From Agrobacterium sp. AGB01 (GTDB lineage: Bacteria; Pseudomonadota; Alphaproteobacteria; Rhizobiales; Rhizobiaceae), in NCBI RefSeq assembly GCF_014851585.1, contig NZ_JACVAB010000001.1, positions 310,001 to 374,000 of the forward strand: a DNA stretch of 64,000 nt, given 5' to 3'. Made by a program: the position numbers and the translations under genes. The notes under the pieces were generated by a model. That model was not told the DNA's origin. It made no database searches and saw nothing but the letters and a program-made list of their open reading frames with translations. Shown here one piece after another: positions 35,386 through 44,626 of this stretch (position 1 is its first letter; each line of letters begins with the position of its first letter).

Positions 35386-36735
35386 TTAATGTGCGGTTTT
35401 GCCGATCAGTCGCGAGCGAATGGCGTTGGAAATGCCATCGAAGAGGAAGACCACAAACAGGATCAGCAGCACCATATAGGCAACCTTGTCCCAGTCGGCG
35501 TTGGTGCCCATGGCCTCGAGCAATTTGAGACCGATACCGCCGGCACCCACGGCGCCGATGATGGTGGCAGAACGTGTGTTGCTTTCCCAGAAATACAGGG
35601 ACTGTGAAATGAACACTGGCAGCACCTGCGGCACCACGCCGTAACGATTGACCACCGCAGGTGACGCACCCACCGACTTGACGCCCTCGCGCTGCTTGTC
35701 ATCGACATTTTCCAGCGCCTCGGCATAAACCTTACCAAGCGCGCCAGTGTCGGTGAAAAAGATAGCCGCAATACCCGGAATTGGCCCAGGACCAAAGCTG
35801 CGGGTAAAGAACAGCGCCCAGATCAGCATATCAATGGAGCGAAGGAAATCGAAGGCGCGCTTCATGCCCCAGTTGGCAAGGCGGTTTGGCGTAATGTTGC
35901 GCGCCGCAATGAAGGCGAAGGGGAACGCGACCAGAGTACCCAGCAGGGTACCGACAAAAGCCATGACCAGCGTCTGCATCAGCTTGGATAGAATGTCTGC
36001 ATGCTGCCAGACCTTGTTGTTGAGGAAATCGTCGGTCATGTTGGCGATGTTGGACTGGTTCGGATCCAGCCGTTCACCAACCGTCGCCAGCGCAATCAGC
36101 TCACCGACGCTTTTGCCCCAGAATTCCGACTGTGTATCGAAGAAAAAGTTGGCCCAGCCCATGAAACGACGCTGCACGTAAACCTGGCTGTCGCGAATTT
36201 CCGCCTGACCTTCGAAACCGTAGTTGACGATGACCTTGCTTCCATCCTGCTGGATGGCGGCTGGTGCATCAACCGGGGCAGTGACCATGTCCTGTGAGAT
36301 GGTGACCGTGTAAGGCGTCCCGGCAACGTAAACCTCGACCTTGTCGGTGGTAATGTCCAGCCGGTCATCCATGCTGCCATAGGTTACCGTATAGCTGCCA
36401 TTCTGATCGGGGATCAACCAGTCGATTTCAGCGCCCGCCGGATATTGTCCGCGGCTCGACCATTGTGGCACCACGGCACCGTCCTGGAAGCGCAGGCGCG
36501 GTTGCGCGCGCCAGGAGTACCAATCCTGAATATAGGACGATGCACGGTCCCAGCGGCCCTGCATCAGCGCGGGGCCAACGTTGAAGAATACGAAGCACAG
36601 CGCCAGATAGGAGACCACGGCCCCAAGGCTGATGAGCAGGCCATAGCGCTGCATGAAGCTCTTGTGGAACACGTGAGGGTAGGTCTTTGTCAGGCGCTCG
36701 CGCTCGGAGGCGTGGATCGATGGTGTGGACTTCAT
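35386..36735 (-). CDS. phnE: Phosphonate ABC transporter permease (long form)
   Basis: 449 residues. Inner-membrane permease of the PhnCDE importer. After the first helix (about 30-52) there is an inserted soluble region of about 180 residues rich in beta-type sequence (QNGSYTVTYGSMDDRL), probably periplasmic, then the usual five helices with the EAA-type loop EGVKSVGASPAVVNRYGVVPQ contacting PhnC. Such a long PhnE is common next to a short PhnE in rhizobia, the two acting as a heterodimer. Its start overlaps the stop of the preceding phnE. Confidence 0.93.
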   Translation of the reverse strand: MKSTPSIHASERERLTKTYPHVFHKSFMQRYGLLISLGAVVSYLALCFVFFNVGPALMQGRWDRASSYIQDWYSWRAQPRLRFQDGAVVPQWSSRGQYPAGAEIDWLIPDQNGSYTVTYGSMDDRLDITTDKVEVYVAGTPYTVTISQDMVTAPVDAPAAIQQDGSKVIVNYGFEGQAEIRDSQVYVQRRFMGWANFFFDTQSEFWGKSVGELIALATVGERLDPNQSNIANMTDDFLNNKVWQHADILSKLMQTLVMAFVGTLLGTLVAFPFAFIAARNITPNRLANWGMKRAFDFLRSIDMLIWALFFTRSFGPGPIPGIAAIFFTDTGALGKVYAEALENVDDKQREGVKSVGASPAVVNRYGVVPQVLPVFISQSLYFWESNTRSATIIGAVGAGGIGLKLLEAMGTNADWDKVAYMVLLILFVVFLFDGISNAIRSRLIGKTAH

Positions 36736-37715
36736 CAGACTGTTCCTTGCGCGCTGTCAAATGCCTGCTGGCCAATCAGCCGACGGCGAAGCCATGACGA
36801 AAACTGGTCCACTGCGATGATGGTGATCAGCAGCAGGATAATGATGGCGTAGGTCTTCGCGGCATGATCGCGGCCAATGGCCAAACGGAACACCTCACCA
36901 ATACCGCCGCCGCCGACCGCGCCGATAATGGTGGAGGCACGCACGTTGATTTCAGCGCGCAGCAATGCGTAGGAAACGAAGTTTGGCAGCACCTGCGGCA
37001 CGATGGCGTAGCGGACGCGTTCCAGCCAGTTGGCACCGGCGGCACGTAGGCCTTCATCGGGGCGCATATCTGCATTCTCGACCACTTCGAAGAACAGCTT
37101 GCCCAGCGCGCCCACGGTGTGGATGGTGATGGCAACGATAGCGGCAATCGGACCGATAGACAGGATGGCGGTCAGCAGACCGGCGACCACGATTTCCGGG
37201 AAGGCGCGCATCACTTCCATGATACGGCGCACAACCCAGCGCACAATTCCGGCACCAACCAGATTGGTCGACGCGAAAAAGCACAGGATGAATGCAAAGC
37301 CGGTGCCGATCAGTGTCGAAACAAGCGCGATATTCAGGGTGATGATCAACTGGTAGATGAAAAACGGAATATAGAAATTGTCCGTCACATACACCCGGTC
37401 GGCGGTGTAGTTGTATTTGAGTGAGCCATCATCATAGGGCGATGGCAGGTCGAACATGGCGCGGAAAATTTCCAGCGGACTATCCGGCACGAATGTCTTG
37501 ATGAAATCGAACAGGTAAGGAAGACGTTCAAAGAACTTGCCCGAATTTGCATTATTCGCGAAGTTCAGCGATGCGCCGAGCGCGATCAGGAAAACGACGA
37601 TCGAAATGGCCGTATAGATCCGTCGTGTTCTCAACTGCTGCTGATAATGACGCATGACGGTGGACGCGGATTGTCCCAGCCCGCCCAGTGTCGAAGTCGT
37701 CGAATGTCCGCTCAT
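36735..37715 (-). CDS. phnE: Phosphonate ABC transporter permease
   Basis: 326 residues with about six helices. EAA loop DEGLRAAGANWLERVRYAIVPQ near residue 220-240, followed by RASTIIGAVGGGGIGEVF typical of PhnE. Pairs with the longer permease encoded immediately downstream (four-base overlap). Preceded by a strong hairpin after phnD, so its level may differ from PhnD. Confidence 0.94.
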   Translation of the reverse strand: MSGHSTTSTLGGLGQSASTVMRHYQQQLRTRRIYTAISIVVFLIALGASLNFANNANSGKFFERLPYLFDFIKTFVPDSPLEIFRAMFDLPSPYDDGSLKYNYTADRVYVTDNFYIPFFIYQLIITLNIALVSTLIGTGFAFILCFFASTNLVGAGIVRWVVRRIMEVMRAFPEIVVAGLLTAILSIGPIAAIVAITIHTVGALGKLFFEVVENADMRPDEGLRAAGANWLERVRYAIVPQVLPNFVSYALLRAEINVRASTIIGAVGGGGIGEVFRLAIGRDHAAKTYAIIILLLITIIAVDQFSSWLRRRLIGQQAFDSAQGTV

Positions 37716-37734
37716 GCTGCATCTTCCTGTTGCG

Positions 37735-37764
37735 AAAAAAAGCGGCGGCTTAGAAGCCGCCGCT
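37735..37764 (-). terminator. Intercistronic hairpin between phnD and phnE
   Basis: AGCGGCGGCTT and AAGCCGCCGCT, eleven perfect pairs with a two-base gap, followed on the minus strand by TTTTTTTCGC. It begins 20 bases after the phnD stop. Likely partial terminator or 3' stabiliser that makes more binding protein than permease. Confidence 0.7.
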
Positions 37765-37783
37765 CTGTTTTTATCCGTACCAA

Positions 37784-38689
37784 TCAGCCGCCGATAACGG
37801 ACTTACGGGCGTCGATGATGGTCTGGTAGAAGGAAGCATCAACCTTGATGTATTCCTTGTTGTCGCCCTGTGTGAACGCCTTGAAGCAAGCATTGTCGTT
37901 CTTTGGCAGAGCCAGGAAGAAGTCTTCAACCTTGGTCTTCATTTCTTCGCCGACCTTGTTGGAAACCATCAGCGGGCCGTTAGGGATCAGAGGGGACTTC
38001 CAGACTTCGACGATATCGTCCATGTCGAGGTTGCCCTTGTTGACCATCTGGTGAAGGTTGCCACCGGTGTAGCCTTCTTCCCACTTGCCAACGCCCGAAC
38101 CGAAGGTCGTGCCAACGTCGAACTTCTTGTCGAGAACGGCGAGAACGAGGTTTTCATGGCCGCCGCCGAAGCCGCTTTCAGAGAAGTATTCCTTGACGGA
38201 AGCGCCGATTTCCTTTGGCAGGGCGACGTTTGGAACGAGGTAGCCAGAGGTGCTGTCAGGGTCAGCAAAGCCGATCTTCTTGCCCTTGGCGTCAGCCAGA
38301 GACTTGATACCGCTGTCCTTGCGGGCAACCATGATGGAGTAGTAACCGGAAGAGCCATCAGCCTGGGTATAGGTGAGGATCGGGTCAACAGCGTTTGGAT
38401 CTGTCAGAGCGATCTTGGCGTAGGAAGACGCGCCCATGGAAGCGATGTCGATGGTGCCGCCGAGCAGGCCCTGGATAACGCCGTTGTAGTCAGGCGATGG
38501 GAAGATCTGAACTTCGGAAACGCCGGTCGCAGCCTTCAGACCTTCAACCAGGCACTGGGTGTTGCGGATCTGGTCGGCTTCGTTTTCAGAACCGTCGAGA
38601 CCGATGCGCAGAACCTTGACGTCCTGAGCCATAGCGGCACTTGCAAGCATACCAACGGCAGTCGCCGCGAGAAGAGCTTTCTTGAACAT
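37784..38689 (-). CDS. phnD: Phosphonate-binding periplasmic protein
   Basis: 301 residues from ATG 38689, preceded by AGGAG. Signal peptide MFKKALLAATAVGMLASAAMA, then a type-II periplasmic binding fold: KVLRIGLDGSENEADQIRN opening, SPDYNGVIQGLLGGTIDIA, and GKKIGFADPDSTSGYLVPN, the segment that in PhnD contacts the phosphonate. The mature domain is full length. Between phnC and phnE; the longer frame to 38830 runs into phnC and is rejected. Confidence 0.96.
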   Translation of the reverse strand: MFKKALLAATAVGMLASAAMAQDVKVLRIGLDGSENEADQIRNTQCLVEGLKAATGVSEVQIFPSPDYNGVIQGLLGGTIDIASMGASSYAKIALTDPNAVDPILTYTQADGSSGYYSIMVARKDSGIKSLADAKGKKIGFADPDSTSGYLVPNVALPKEIGASVKEYFSESGFGGGHENLVLAVLDKKFDVGTTFGSGVGKWEEGYTGGNLHQMVNKGNLDMDDIVEVWKSPLIPNGPLMVSNKVGEEMKTKVEDFFLALPKNDNACFKAFTQGDNKEYIKVDASFYQTIIDARKSVIGG

Positions 38690-38771
38690 GAGATCATCTC
38701 CTGATGTCCGGTTGCCCGGTTTTGCTGATGAGTGATGCCCTTGACGCGGGCGTAACGATACTGTGCGGTCT

Positions 38772-39629
38772 TCAAACCCCGGCGACAGCCAGAGGCTCCA
38801 GACCGGCAGATTGCTTTGCATCGGCTTCAAGCCGAGCTCCTGGTATGGTGATGCTGGTGGAGGTCATGCTCTCGTCGATGCCTGCCCCATGCGAATCCGT
38901 ACCGTAAATTTCCTTGACGGCGGCAGCCGTCAGTTCCGAAGGTGTGCCGTCAAAAACCACACGGCCAGCCGACATGCCGATGATGCGTTCGCAGTAATTG
39001 CGCGCCGTATCCAGCGTATGCAGGTTGGTCAGTACGGTAATGCCTTCGCGCTCGTTGATATCGCGCAGGGCGTCCATCACGATCTTGGCGTTGAGCGGAT
39101 CGAGCGACGCGATCGGCTCATCGGCCAGTACCATCTTTGGAGACTGCATCAGGGCGCGGGCAATCGCCACACGTTGCTGCTGACCACCCGACAGGGTGCC
39201 TGCGGCCTGTAGGGCCACATGTTCGATGCCAAGGCGCTCAAGTGCGGAAATCGCCATGATGCGTTCGTCATGGGAAAAAATGCTGAGGAGGCTGAGCACG
39301 GTCGAACGATGGTTCAGGCGGCCCAGCATAACATTGGTCAGCACGTCGAGACGTGGCACAAGGTTGAACTGCTGGAAAATCATTGCGCAGTCGCGTTGCC
39401 AGTTGCGCAGCGAGGAGCCGCGCAGGCTGGACACTTCCGTGCCATTGAAGCGGATGGAACCGTCGGTCGGATCGACCAGACGGTTGATCATGCGCAGCAG
39501 CGTGGACTTGCCGGCGCCCGAACGTCCGATGACGCCGACCATCTGTCCTTGAGGAATTTCCACGTTCACAGCATTTACAGCAACGTGATTGCCGAACCGG
39601 CGTGTGACGTGTTGAAGTTCAAGGCTCAT
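38772..39629 (-). CDS. phnC: Phosphonate ABC transporter ATP-binding protein
   Basis: 285 residues. Walker [13 protein letters not shown]-loop [12 protein letters not shown], signature [15 protein letters not shown], Walker [13 protein letters not shown]. Dimer drives uptake through the two PhnE permeases. First of phnC-D-E-E, 97 bases after the acetyltransferase gene, where a weak Pho-box-like repeat lies. Confidence 0.96.
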   Translation of the reverse strand: MSLELQHVTRRFGNHVAVNAVNVEIPQGQMVGVIGRSGAGKSTLLRMINRLVDPTDGSIRFNGTEVSSLRGSSLRNWQRDCAMIFQQFNLVPRLDVLTNVMLGRLNHRSTVLSLLSIFSHDERIMAISALERLGIEHVALQAAGTLSGGQQQRVAIARALMQSPKMVLADEPIASLDPLNAKIVMDALRDINEREGITVLTNLHTLDTARNYCERIIGMSAGRVVFDGTPSELTAAAVKEIYGTDSHGAGIDESMTSTSITIPGARLEADAKQSAGLEPLAVAGV

Positions 39630-39699
39630 TGTCTGTCCCGTACGCTATTGCTTCGGGACTTGGACCTAACACCACCCTGTGAAGCGGAAGTGTCAGTTT

Positions 39700-39720
39700 G
39701 GTGAAGAAATTGTTACAAAC
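39700..39720 (-). promoter_or_regulatory. Possible second Pho box upstream of phnC
   Basis: On the minus strand TTGTAACAATTTCTTCAC reads as two degenerate seven-base units four bases apart, 71 bases before phnC. Weaker than the one at 45152. A separate phnCDEE promoter would be consistent with the gap. Confidence 0.3.
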
Positions 39721-39726
39721 GCCAGA

Positions 39727-40356
39727 TCAGCCCGCCGCGCGATGTTCATATCGATCAACGAAGGATTGCGCATCCATCGAACGAAAATCCCCAAGCGCGG
39801 ACCGAAGCGTCTGGTGGTCCCAGTTCCACCATGCCAGGCGGTCCATGCGCTCACCCAGTTCCTGTGAAAAACGCTCGCGGATCAATTTGGCCGGAACACC
39901 ACCGACAATGGTGTAGGGTGCGACATCCTTGGACACCACGGCACCCGCACCAATCACCGCACCATTGCCGATTTTGACACCGGGCAACACGGTAACACCG
40001 TGACCGATCCAGACATCATGGCCGATGACGACGCGCCGTTGTCGGCGGGCAGCAAAGAAATCTGTCTCGTCTTCGGCATCGTCCCAATAGCTGGCGGCGC
40101 GGTAGGTAAAATGGTGCAGCGTGGCGCGCTCCACCGGATGGTTGGTGGCGTTGATACGCACCGAGGCGGCAATATTGGCAAAGCGGCCAATAGTCGCGCA
40201 CCAGATTGCGCCGTCCTGCATCACATAGGAGTAGTCGCCCATCTCCACTTCATGAATGCGGCAGCGTTCGGATATCTCCGTGTAGCGACCAATGGTCGAA
40301 TTCTGCACATCGGCCGTCGGGTGGATAACGGGTTGAAGACCAACCTTTACACTCAT
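39727..40356 (-). CDS. Hexapeptide-repeat acetyltransferase of the phn cluster
   Basis: 209 residues, left-handed beta-helix type (DapH/CatB-like): repeats of I-G-x-x-x with [21 protein letters not shown] and [28 protein letters not shown]. Members linked to C-P lyase genes form a recognised phosphonate subfamily; they may N-acetylate an aminophosphonate, as PhnO does, though the fold differs and no substrate is proven. Its start overlaps the phnL stop by four bases. Confidence 0.87.
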   Translation of the reverse strand: MSVKVGLQPVIHPTADVQNSTIGRYTEISERCRIHEVEMGDYSYVMQDGAIWCATIGRFANIAASVRINATNHPVERATLHHFTYRAASYWDDAEDETDFFAARRQRRVVIGHDVWIGHGVTVLPGVKIGNGAVIGAGAVVSKDVAPYTIVGGVPAKLIRERFSQELGERMDRLAWWNWDHQTLRSALGDFRSMDAQSFVDRYEHRAAG

Positions 40357-41060
40357 GCTGCAATCTTTCTCGGTGAGAATTGGGCCACGTCAATGATGCG
40401 GTCGGCAACCGCTTCACGCACTTCTTCGTCATGGAAAATGCCGAGCAGCGCGACGCCCTGCTGTTTCTTCTTCTGGATCATGTCGATGACAACGCGGCGG
40501 TTGCGTGCATCGAGTGAAGCCGTCGGTTCGTCCAGCAGCAGGATGGAATGGTCGGTAATGAAACCGCGGGCAATGTTGACGCGCTGTTGCTCACCACCGG
40601 AGAAGGTGGCAGGTGGCAACAGCCACAATGCCTCCGGCAGATTGAGGGCGCACAGCAGTGCCCGTGCCCGTTCACGTGCATCTTCCAATGGCACCTGTCT
40701 TGCCAGCAGTGGTTCGGCAACAACGTCGAGTGCGGAGACACGCGGCACGGTGCGCAGGAACTGGCTGACATAGCCGATGGTGCTTTTGCGCACTTCCAGC
40801 ACGGTGCGCGGCGGCGCAATGGCAATATCGATCACCCGGCCTTCATGGCTGATCAGGATCTGCCCGCTGTCGATGGCATAGTTGCCGTAGAGCATTTTCA
40901 GGATCGAGCTTTTGCCGATACCGGATGGCCCCCCCAGCACGGCACATTCGCCGGTGGCGACTGAAAAATTGACATTCTCGACCACGGGCAGAACGATGCC
41001 GTCGCGAAGATGCATGGTGAAGCTTTTGAAGACTTCTGAAACCACGAGAGGCGTTGTCAT
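40353..41060 (-). CDS. phnL: C-P lyase ABC-type subunit
   Basis: 235 residues from ATG 41060 with AAAGGC upstream. ATP-binding-cassette protein that, with PhnGHI, is tied to ribosylation of the phosphonate by ATP and not to transport. Walker [13 protein letters not shown], signature [14 protein letters not shown], Walker [13 protein letters not shown]. Fourteen bases after phnK. Confidence 0.95.
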   Translation of the reverse strand: MTTPLVVSEVFKSFTMHLRDGIVLPVVENVNFSVATGECAVLGGPSGIGKSSILKMLYGNYAIDSGQILISHEGRVIDIAIAPPRTVLEVRKSTIGYVSQFLRTVPRVSALDVVAEPLLARQVPLEDARERARALLCALNLPEALWLLPPATFSGGEQQRVNIARGFITDHSILLLDEPTASLDARNRRVVIDMIQKKKQQGVALLGIFHDEEVREAVADRIIDVAQFSPRKIAA

Positions 41061-41073
41061 GAGAGTGTGCCTT

Positions 41074-41853
41074 TCAGACTTGCAGGATCGAGGAAACGAG
41101 CAATTGTGTGTAGGGCTGGCGAGGGTCATCCAGCACACGGTCCGTCAGACCATGTTCGATGACGTGGCCGTCCTTCATCACCATCATGCGATGTGACAGA
41201 AGACGTGCAACTGCCAGGTCGTGAGTAACAACGATAACCGCAAGGCCGAGATCGTTGACCAGTCCGCGAACCAGATCGAGCAGACGGGCCTGCACCGACA
41301 CATCCAGACCACCGGTTGGTTCATCCATGAACACAAGACGTGGCGAGGTCACGAGATTGCGGGCAATCTGCAGGCGCTGACGCATACCGCCAGAAAAGGA
41401 GCGAGGCTGGTCGTCAATGCGGTCAATGCCGATTTCCACCCGTTGTAGCCAGTCCGACGCCGTATCGCGGATGTTGCCGTAGTGGCGTGCGCCAACCGCC
41501 ATCAGCCGCTCGCCGACATTGCCTCCAGCCGAAACGGTCATTCGCAGGCCATCGGCAGGGTTCTGGTGCACGAAACCCCAGTCGGTGCGCATCAGCAAGC
41601 GGCGTTCTGCTTCGTTGATATGGTAGAGATTGCGGGTCACGTCGTCGCGCATGCGATATTCAACTGTGCCGGCGGTCGGCAGAAGGCGCGTCGAGATACA
41701 GTTGAGCAATGTCGTCTTGCCCGAACCGGATTCACCGACGATGGCCAGCACTTCACCGGGCCATAGTTCGAAAGACACATCCTTGCAGCCAATCCGGCCA
41801 CCGTAAAACTTGGAGACATTGCTGACTTTCAGCAAAGGCGTATCGCTGTTCAT
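41074..41853 (-). CDS. phnK: C-P lyase ABC-type subunit
   Basis: 259 residues. Walker [13 protein letters not shown], signature FSGGMRQRLQIARN, Walker B LVFMDEPTGGLD. In the E. coli complex PhnK binds the PhnGHIJ core at PhnJ and couples ATP hydrolysis to opening of the active site. Overlaps phnJ by four bases. Confidence 0.96.
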   Translation of the reverse strand: MNSDTPLLKVSNVSKFYGGRIGCKDVSFELWPGEVLAIVGESGSGKTTLLNCISTRLLPTAGTVEYRMRDDVTRNLYHINEAERRLLMRTDWGFVHQNPADGLRMTVSAGGNVGERLMAVGARHYGNIRDTASDWLQRVEIGIDRIDDQPRSFSGGMRQRLQIARNLVTSPRLVFMDEPTGGLDVSVQARLLDLVRGLVNDLGLAVIVVTHDLAVARLLSHRMMVMKDGHVIEHGLTDRVLDDPRQPYTQLLVSSILQV

Positions 41854-42752
41854 TCTGCTGCCTCCGGCATGTCTGGTGAAAGGTGACCGCGATGGCCGTG
41901 TTCACGACGGTCCTCGCAGTGGTCGGTATCCGAGCAGACGAACATGCGTCCGCCCGCATCATCCAGAATGACTTCATCCAGATAAACATTGTCAGCGCCG
42001 CACAGCGCGCAGGGCTTGTCGAATGTCTGGATCTCAAACGGGTGGTCGTCGAAATCGAGGCTGACAACCTCGGTATAGGGCGGGACCGCGTAAATGCGTT
42101 TTTCACGACCCGCACCAAACAGCTGCAAGGCATCGGACATGTGCATTTTCGGATTGTCGAACTTTGGCGTCGGCGAGGGGTCCATGACGTAGCGGCCGGC
42201 AACTTTCACCGGGTAGGCATAGGTGCGGGAGATACGGCCATTATGGGCAATGTCTTCATACAGACGTACATGCATGAGACCATATTCTTCGAGCGCATGC
42301 ATGACACGGGTTTCCGTTTCACGTGGCTCAAGGAAACGCAACGGTTCGGGGATCGGTACCTGATAGACGAGCACCTGACCTGCCGTCAGTTTTTCCTCTG
42401 GAATACGGTGACGGGTCTGGATGATCGTTGCTTCGCTGGTATGGGTGGTTACAGCGACATTGGCCACCTTCTGGAAGAAGGCGCGGATGGAGACCGCATT
42501 GGTGGTGTCGTCGGCCCCCTGGTCGATAACTTTCAGCGTGTCGTCCAGTCCGATGATGGCAGCTGTGACCTGCACACCACCGGTGCCCCAACCGTATGGC
42601 ATGGGCATTTCGCGGGATGCAAATGGTACCTGATAACCCGGCACGGCGATGGCTTTGAGAATAGCGCGGCGGATCATTCGCTTGGTCTGTTCATCCAGAT
42701 AAGCGAAGTTGTAACCGGCCAAATCATCCTTGAATGAAACTTCAGGCGGCAT
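41850..42752 (-). CDS. phnJ: Carbon-phosphorus lyase, radical SAM subunit
   Basis: 300 residues. Cleaves alpha-D-ribose 1-methylphosphonate 5-phosphate to the 1,2-cyclic phosphate plus methane (or R-H). The unusual PhnJ cysteine set is intact: C248-x2-C251-x21-C273-x5-C279, the first three binding the 4Fe-4S cluster and the last supplying the thiyl radical. N-terminal SFKDDLAGYNFAYLDEQTKR is typical. AAGGGA precedes the ATG. Uniquely in this tightly packed operon, 140 bases separate it from phnI. Confidence 0.98.
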   Translation of the reverse strand: MPPEVSFKDDLAGYNFAYLDEQTKRMIRRAILKAIAVPGYQVPFASREMPMPYGWGTGGVQVTAAIIGLDDTLKVIDQGADDTTNAVSIRAFFQKVANVAVTTHTSEATIIQTRHRIPEEKLTAGQVLVYQVPIPEPLRFLEPRETETRVMHALEEYGLMHVRLYEDIAHNGRISRTYAYPVKVAGRYVMDPSPTPKFDNPKMHMSDALQLFGAGREKRIYAVPPYTEVVSLDFDDHPFEIQTFDKPCALCGADNVYLDEVILDDAGGRMFVCSDTDHCEDRREHGHRGHLSPDMPEAAE

Positions 42753-42789
42753 TGTGCGTTATCCCTTCATGTAAAAGGAGTACAAGCTC

Positions 42790-42924
42790 ATGGATACTGG
42801 AATTCTGATTGGTTTGTTCTTTGCACTGTTCATTGCGCTGAACATCGTTTGTGCAGTTTGGTATGCGGAAAGCCTGCGTAGCAGGAACAAGCTCATTCAG
42901 CAGCATCGGCAATACTTCCCGTAA
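42790..42924 (+). CDS. Candidate antisense small membrane protein in the phnI-phnJ gap
   Basis: 44-residue ORF on the strand opposite to phn. The ATG at 42790 follows AAGGAG with a nine-base spacer, an unusually good ribosome site. The product has one hydrophobic helix (GILIGLFFALFIALNIVCAV, residues 4-23), then WYAESLRSRNKL and a short basic tail, as expected of a single-pass small membrane protein. Its 3' end overlaps the last 32 bases of phnI in antisense. No family recognised. It may be a real gene or chance. Confidence 0.35.
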   Translation: MDTGILIGLFFALFIALNIVCAVWYAESLRSRNKLIQQHRQYFP

Positions 42925-44014
42925 TATTGGCCGACACGCTGTTTTTTGACGCCTGATAGTCGGAGCGCATTTTTCGCACCAACGCGAGTTCCGCTTGAAA
43001 ATCCACGTAATGCGGCAGCTTAAGGTGCTCGACAAAACCGGTTGCCTGAACATTGTCTGCGTGGGAAATGACGAATTCCTCATCCTGCGCGGGGGCGGTT
43101 ACATCCTCGCCAAATTCGTCGGCGCGAAGCGCGCGGTCCACCAGTGACATAGACATGGCTTTGCGTTCGCTCTGGCCGAACACCAGCCCATAACCGCGGG
43201 TAAACTGCGGTGGCGCCTTGGAAGAACCCTTGAACTGGTTGACCATTTGGCATTCCGTGACGCGGATTTCTCCAAGCGAGACAGCAAAGCCGAGTTCCGG
43301 CACGTCGATTTCTACTTCGACCTCGCCGATACGCACCTCACCCACAAAGGGGTGGTTACGGCCGTAGCCACGCTGCGTGGAGTAGGCGAGTGCGAGCAGA
43401 AAACCCTCATCGCCACGTGCCAGCGATTGCAGACGCAAGTCGCGCGCCATCGGGAACTCCATCGGCTCGCGCGTCAGGTCACCGGCCTTGTGGTCCAAGG
43501 GCATTTCGCCATCGGTTTCAATCAGGCCTTCGGCTGCTAGAATGTCGGACACTTTGGAAACAGGGTCGATGCCATTGCTTTCGAGCGCCGCTTCTTCAAC
43601 AAAGCCGTCTTCCAGCAGCGATGGGTCAAGCAGACGGTGCGTATAGTCGAAGGTTGGGCCAAGCAACTGACCACCGGGCAAATCCTTGTAGGTGGCGGAA
43701 ACGCGGCGTTCGACCCGCATGTTTCCCGTTTCAATCGGTTTCGATGTACCGAAGCGCGGCAGTGTCGTGCGGTAGGCGCGCAGCAGGAAGATCGCCTCGA
43801 TCATGTCGCCGCGCGATTGTTTGATGGCCAGTGCTGCAAGTGCAGTATCGTGAAGCGAAGCTTCGGCCATGACGCGGTCAACCGCGAGGCCAAGCTGCGC
43901 AACGATCTGCTCAATGGTCAAAGCTGGCACGGAACGGTCGCCGCGACGGCGGTCGGCCAGCAGGCGATGGGCATTGGCAATGGCGGTCTCTCCGCCTTTG
44001 ACGGCAACATACAT
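42893..44014 (-). CDS. phnI: C-P lyase core subunit
   Basis: 373 residues. Nucleosidase/ribosylating core subunit that transfers the ribose triphosphate of ATP onto phosphonate, with PhnG, PhnH and PhnL. MYVAVKGGETAIANAHRLL opening and LIETDGEMPLDHKAGDLTREPMEFP-region (start IETDGEMP) are family-specific. The C-terminal tail is about 20 residues longer than in E. coli and overlaps a small antisense ORF. Confidence 0.95.
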   Translation of the reverse strand: MYVAVKGGETAIANAHRLLADRRRGDRSVPALTIEQIVAQLGLAVDRVMAEASLHDTALAALAIKQSRGDMIEAIFLLRAYRTTLPRFGTSKPIETGNMRVERRVSATYKDLPGGQLLGPTFDYTHRLLDPSLLEDGFVEEAALESNGIDPVSKVSDILAAEGLIETDGEMPLDHKAGDLTREPMEFPMARDLRLQSLARGDEGFLLALAYSTQRGYGRNHPFVGEVRIGEVEVEIDVPELGFAVSLGEIRVTECQMVNQFKGSSKAPPQFTRGYGLVFGQSERKAMSMSLVDRALRADEFGEDVTAPAQDEEFVISHADNVQATGFVEHLKLPHYVDFQAELALVRKMRSDYQASKNSVSANITGSIADAAE

Positions 44015-44017
44015 CGA

Positions 44018-44626
44018 TCAATTCTCCATCAGGTCTATGCGCGTGCTGCGCGGCAGGCAGAGGAAACTGTCACCACTTGTCAGGATGACATCGATACCGC
44101 GTGGAAAGGCCAGTCGGTTTTCCGCCCACATATGCAGGAACGCCTGCGGCAATCCTTGCGGGGCAATCTGGCGCTCGTCGCGAATACCGGGACCGGTCAA
44201 CCGAAGAGGTGATCCACCATCGAGCGCCGCAACCTCGATCAACACTGTCGTCGAGCGGTCCGGATATTCCTGCGTGCCGACTGAAAACAAGCCAAGCGAG
44301 GTCAGGGCGGCGCCAGCTTCAAACACCGCGAAACGGGCTCCACTCTTGTCGGTTTCCAGTTCGGCACCAGTATGGAATGAAAGCCAGCCGGGAACGCCTG
44401 ACTTGGCCAGCTCACCGTTCATCCAGAATGGCGTGTCGTGATCGCAAAGCGTCAGCAACACGGCACCTGCGGCCTTGCCCAGCGGTGCTGGCGGTTTGAC
44501 ACGGGCGTCAGCCACATGAATGGTTCCGGGCTGCGCCATGCCATCCATCAGCTTGCGGAATACGCCCTGGGATTCGAAAACGGGATCGGCAAAACCACCC
44601 GACAGAATATCGCCCTTGTGGTCCAT
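44018..44626 (-). CDS. phnH: C-P lyase core subunit
   Basis: 202 residues. PhnH is a PLP-transferase-like fold without cofactor that dimerises and sits in the PhnGHIJ core. GGFADPVFESQGVFRKLMDG and MAQPGTI near the N-terminus match the family. One base overlap with phnG and a three-base gap to phnI. Confidence 0.94.
   Translation of the reverse strand: MDHKGDILSGGFADPVFESQGVFRKLMDGMAQPGTIHVADARVKPPAPLGKAAGAVLLTLCDHDTPFWMNGELAKSGVPGWLSFHTGAELETDKSGARFAVFEAGAALTSLGLFSVGTQEYPDRSTTVLIEVAALDGGSPLRLTGPGIRDERQIAPQGLPQAFLHMWAENRLAFPRGIDVILTSGDSFLCLPRSTRIDLMEN

Noticed and set aside
41883-42737. 284-codon plus-strand frame over phnJ
   Set aside because: Antisense to an intact radical-SAM gene; no motif. 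Unlike the 44-codon ORF at 42790 it has no ribosome site.
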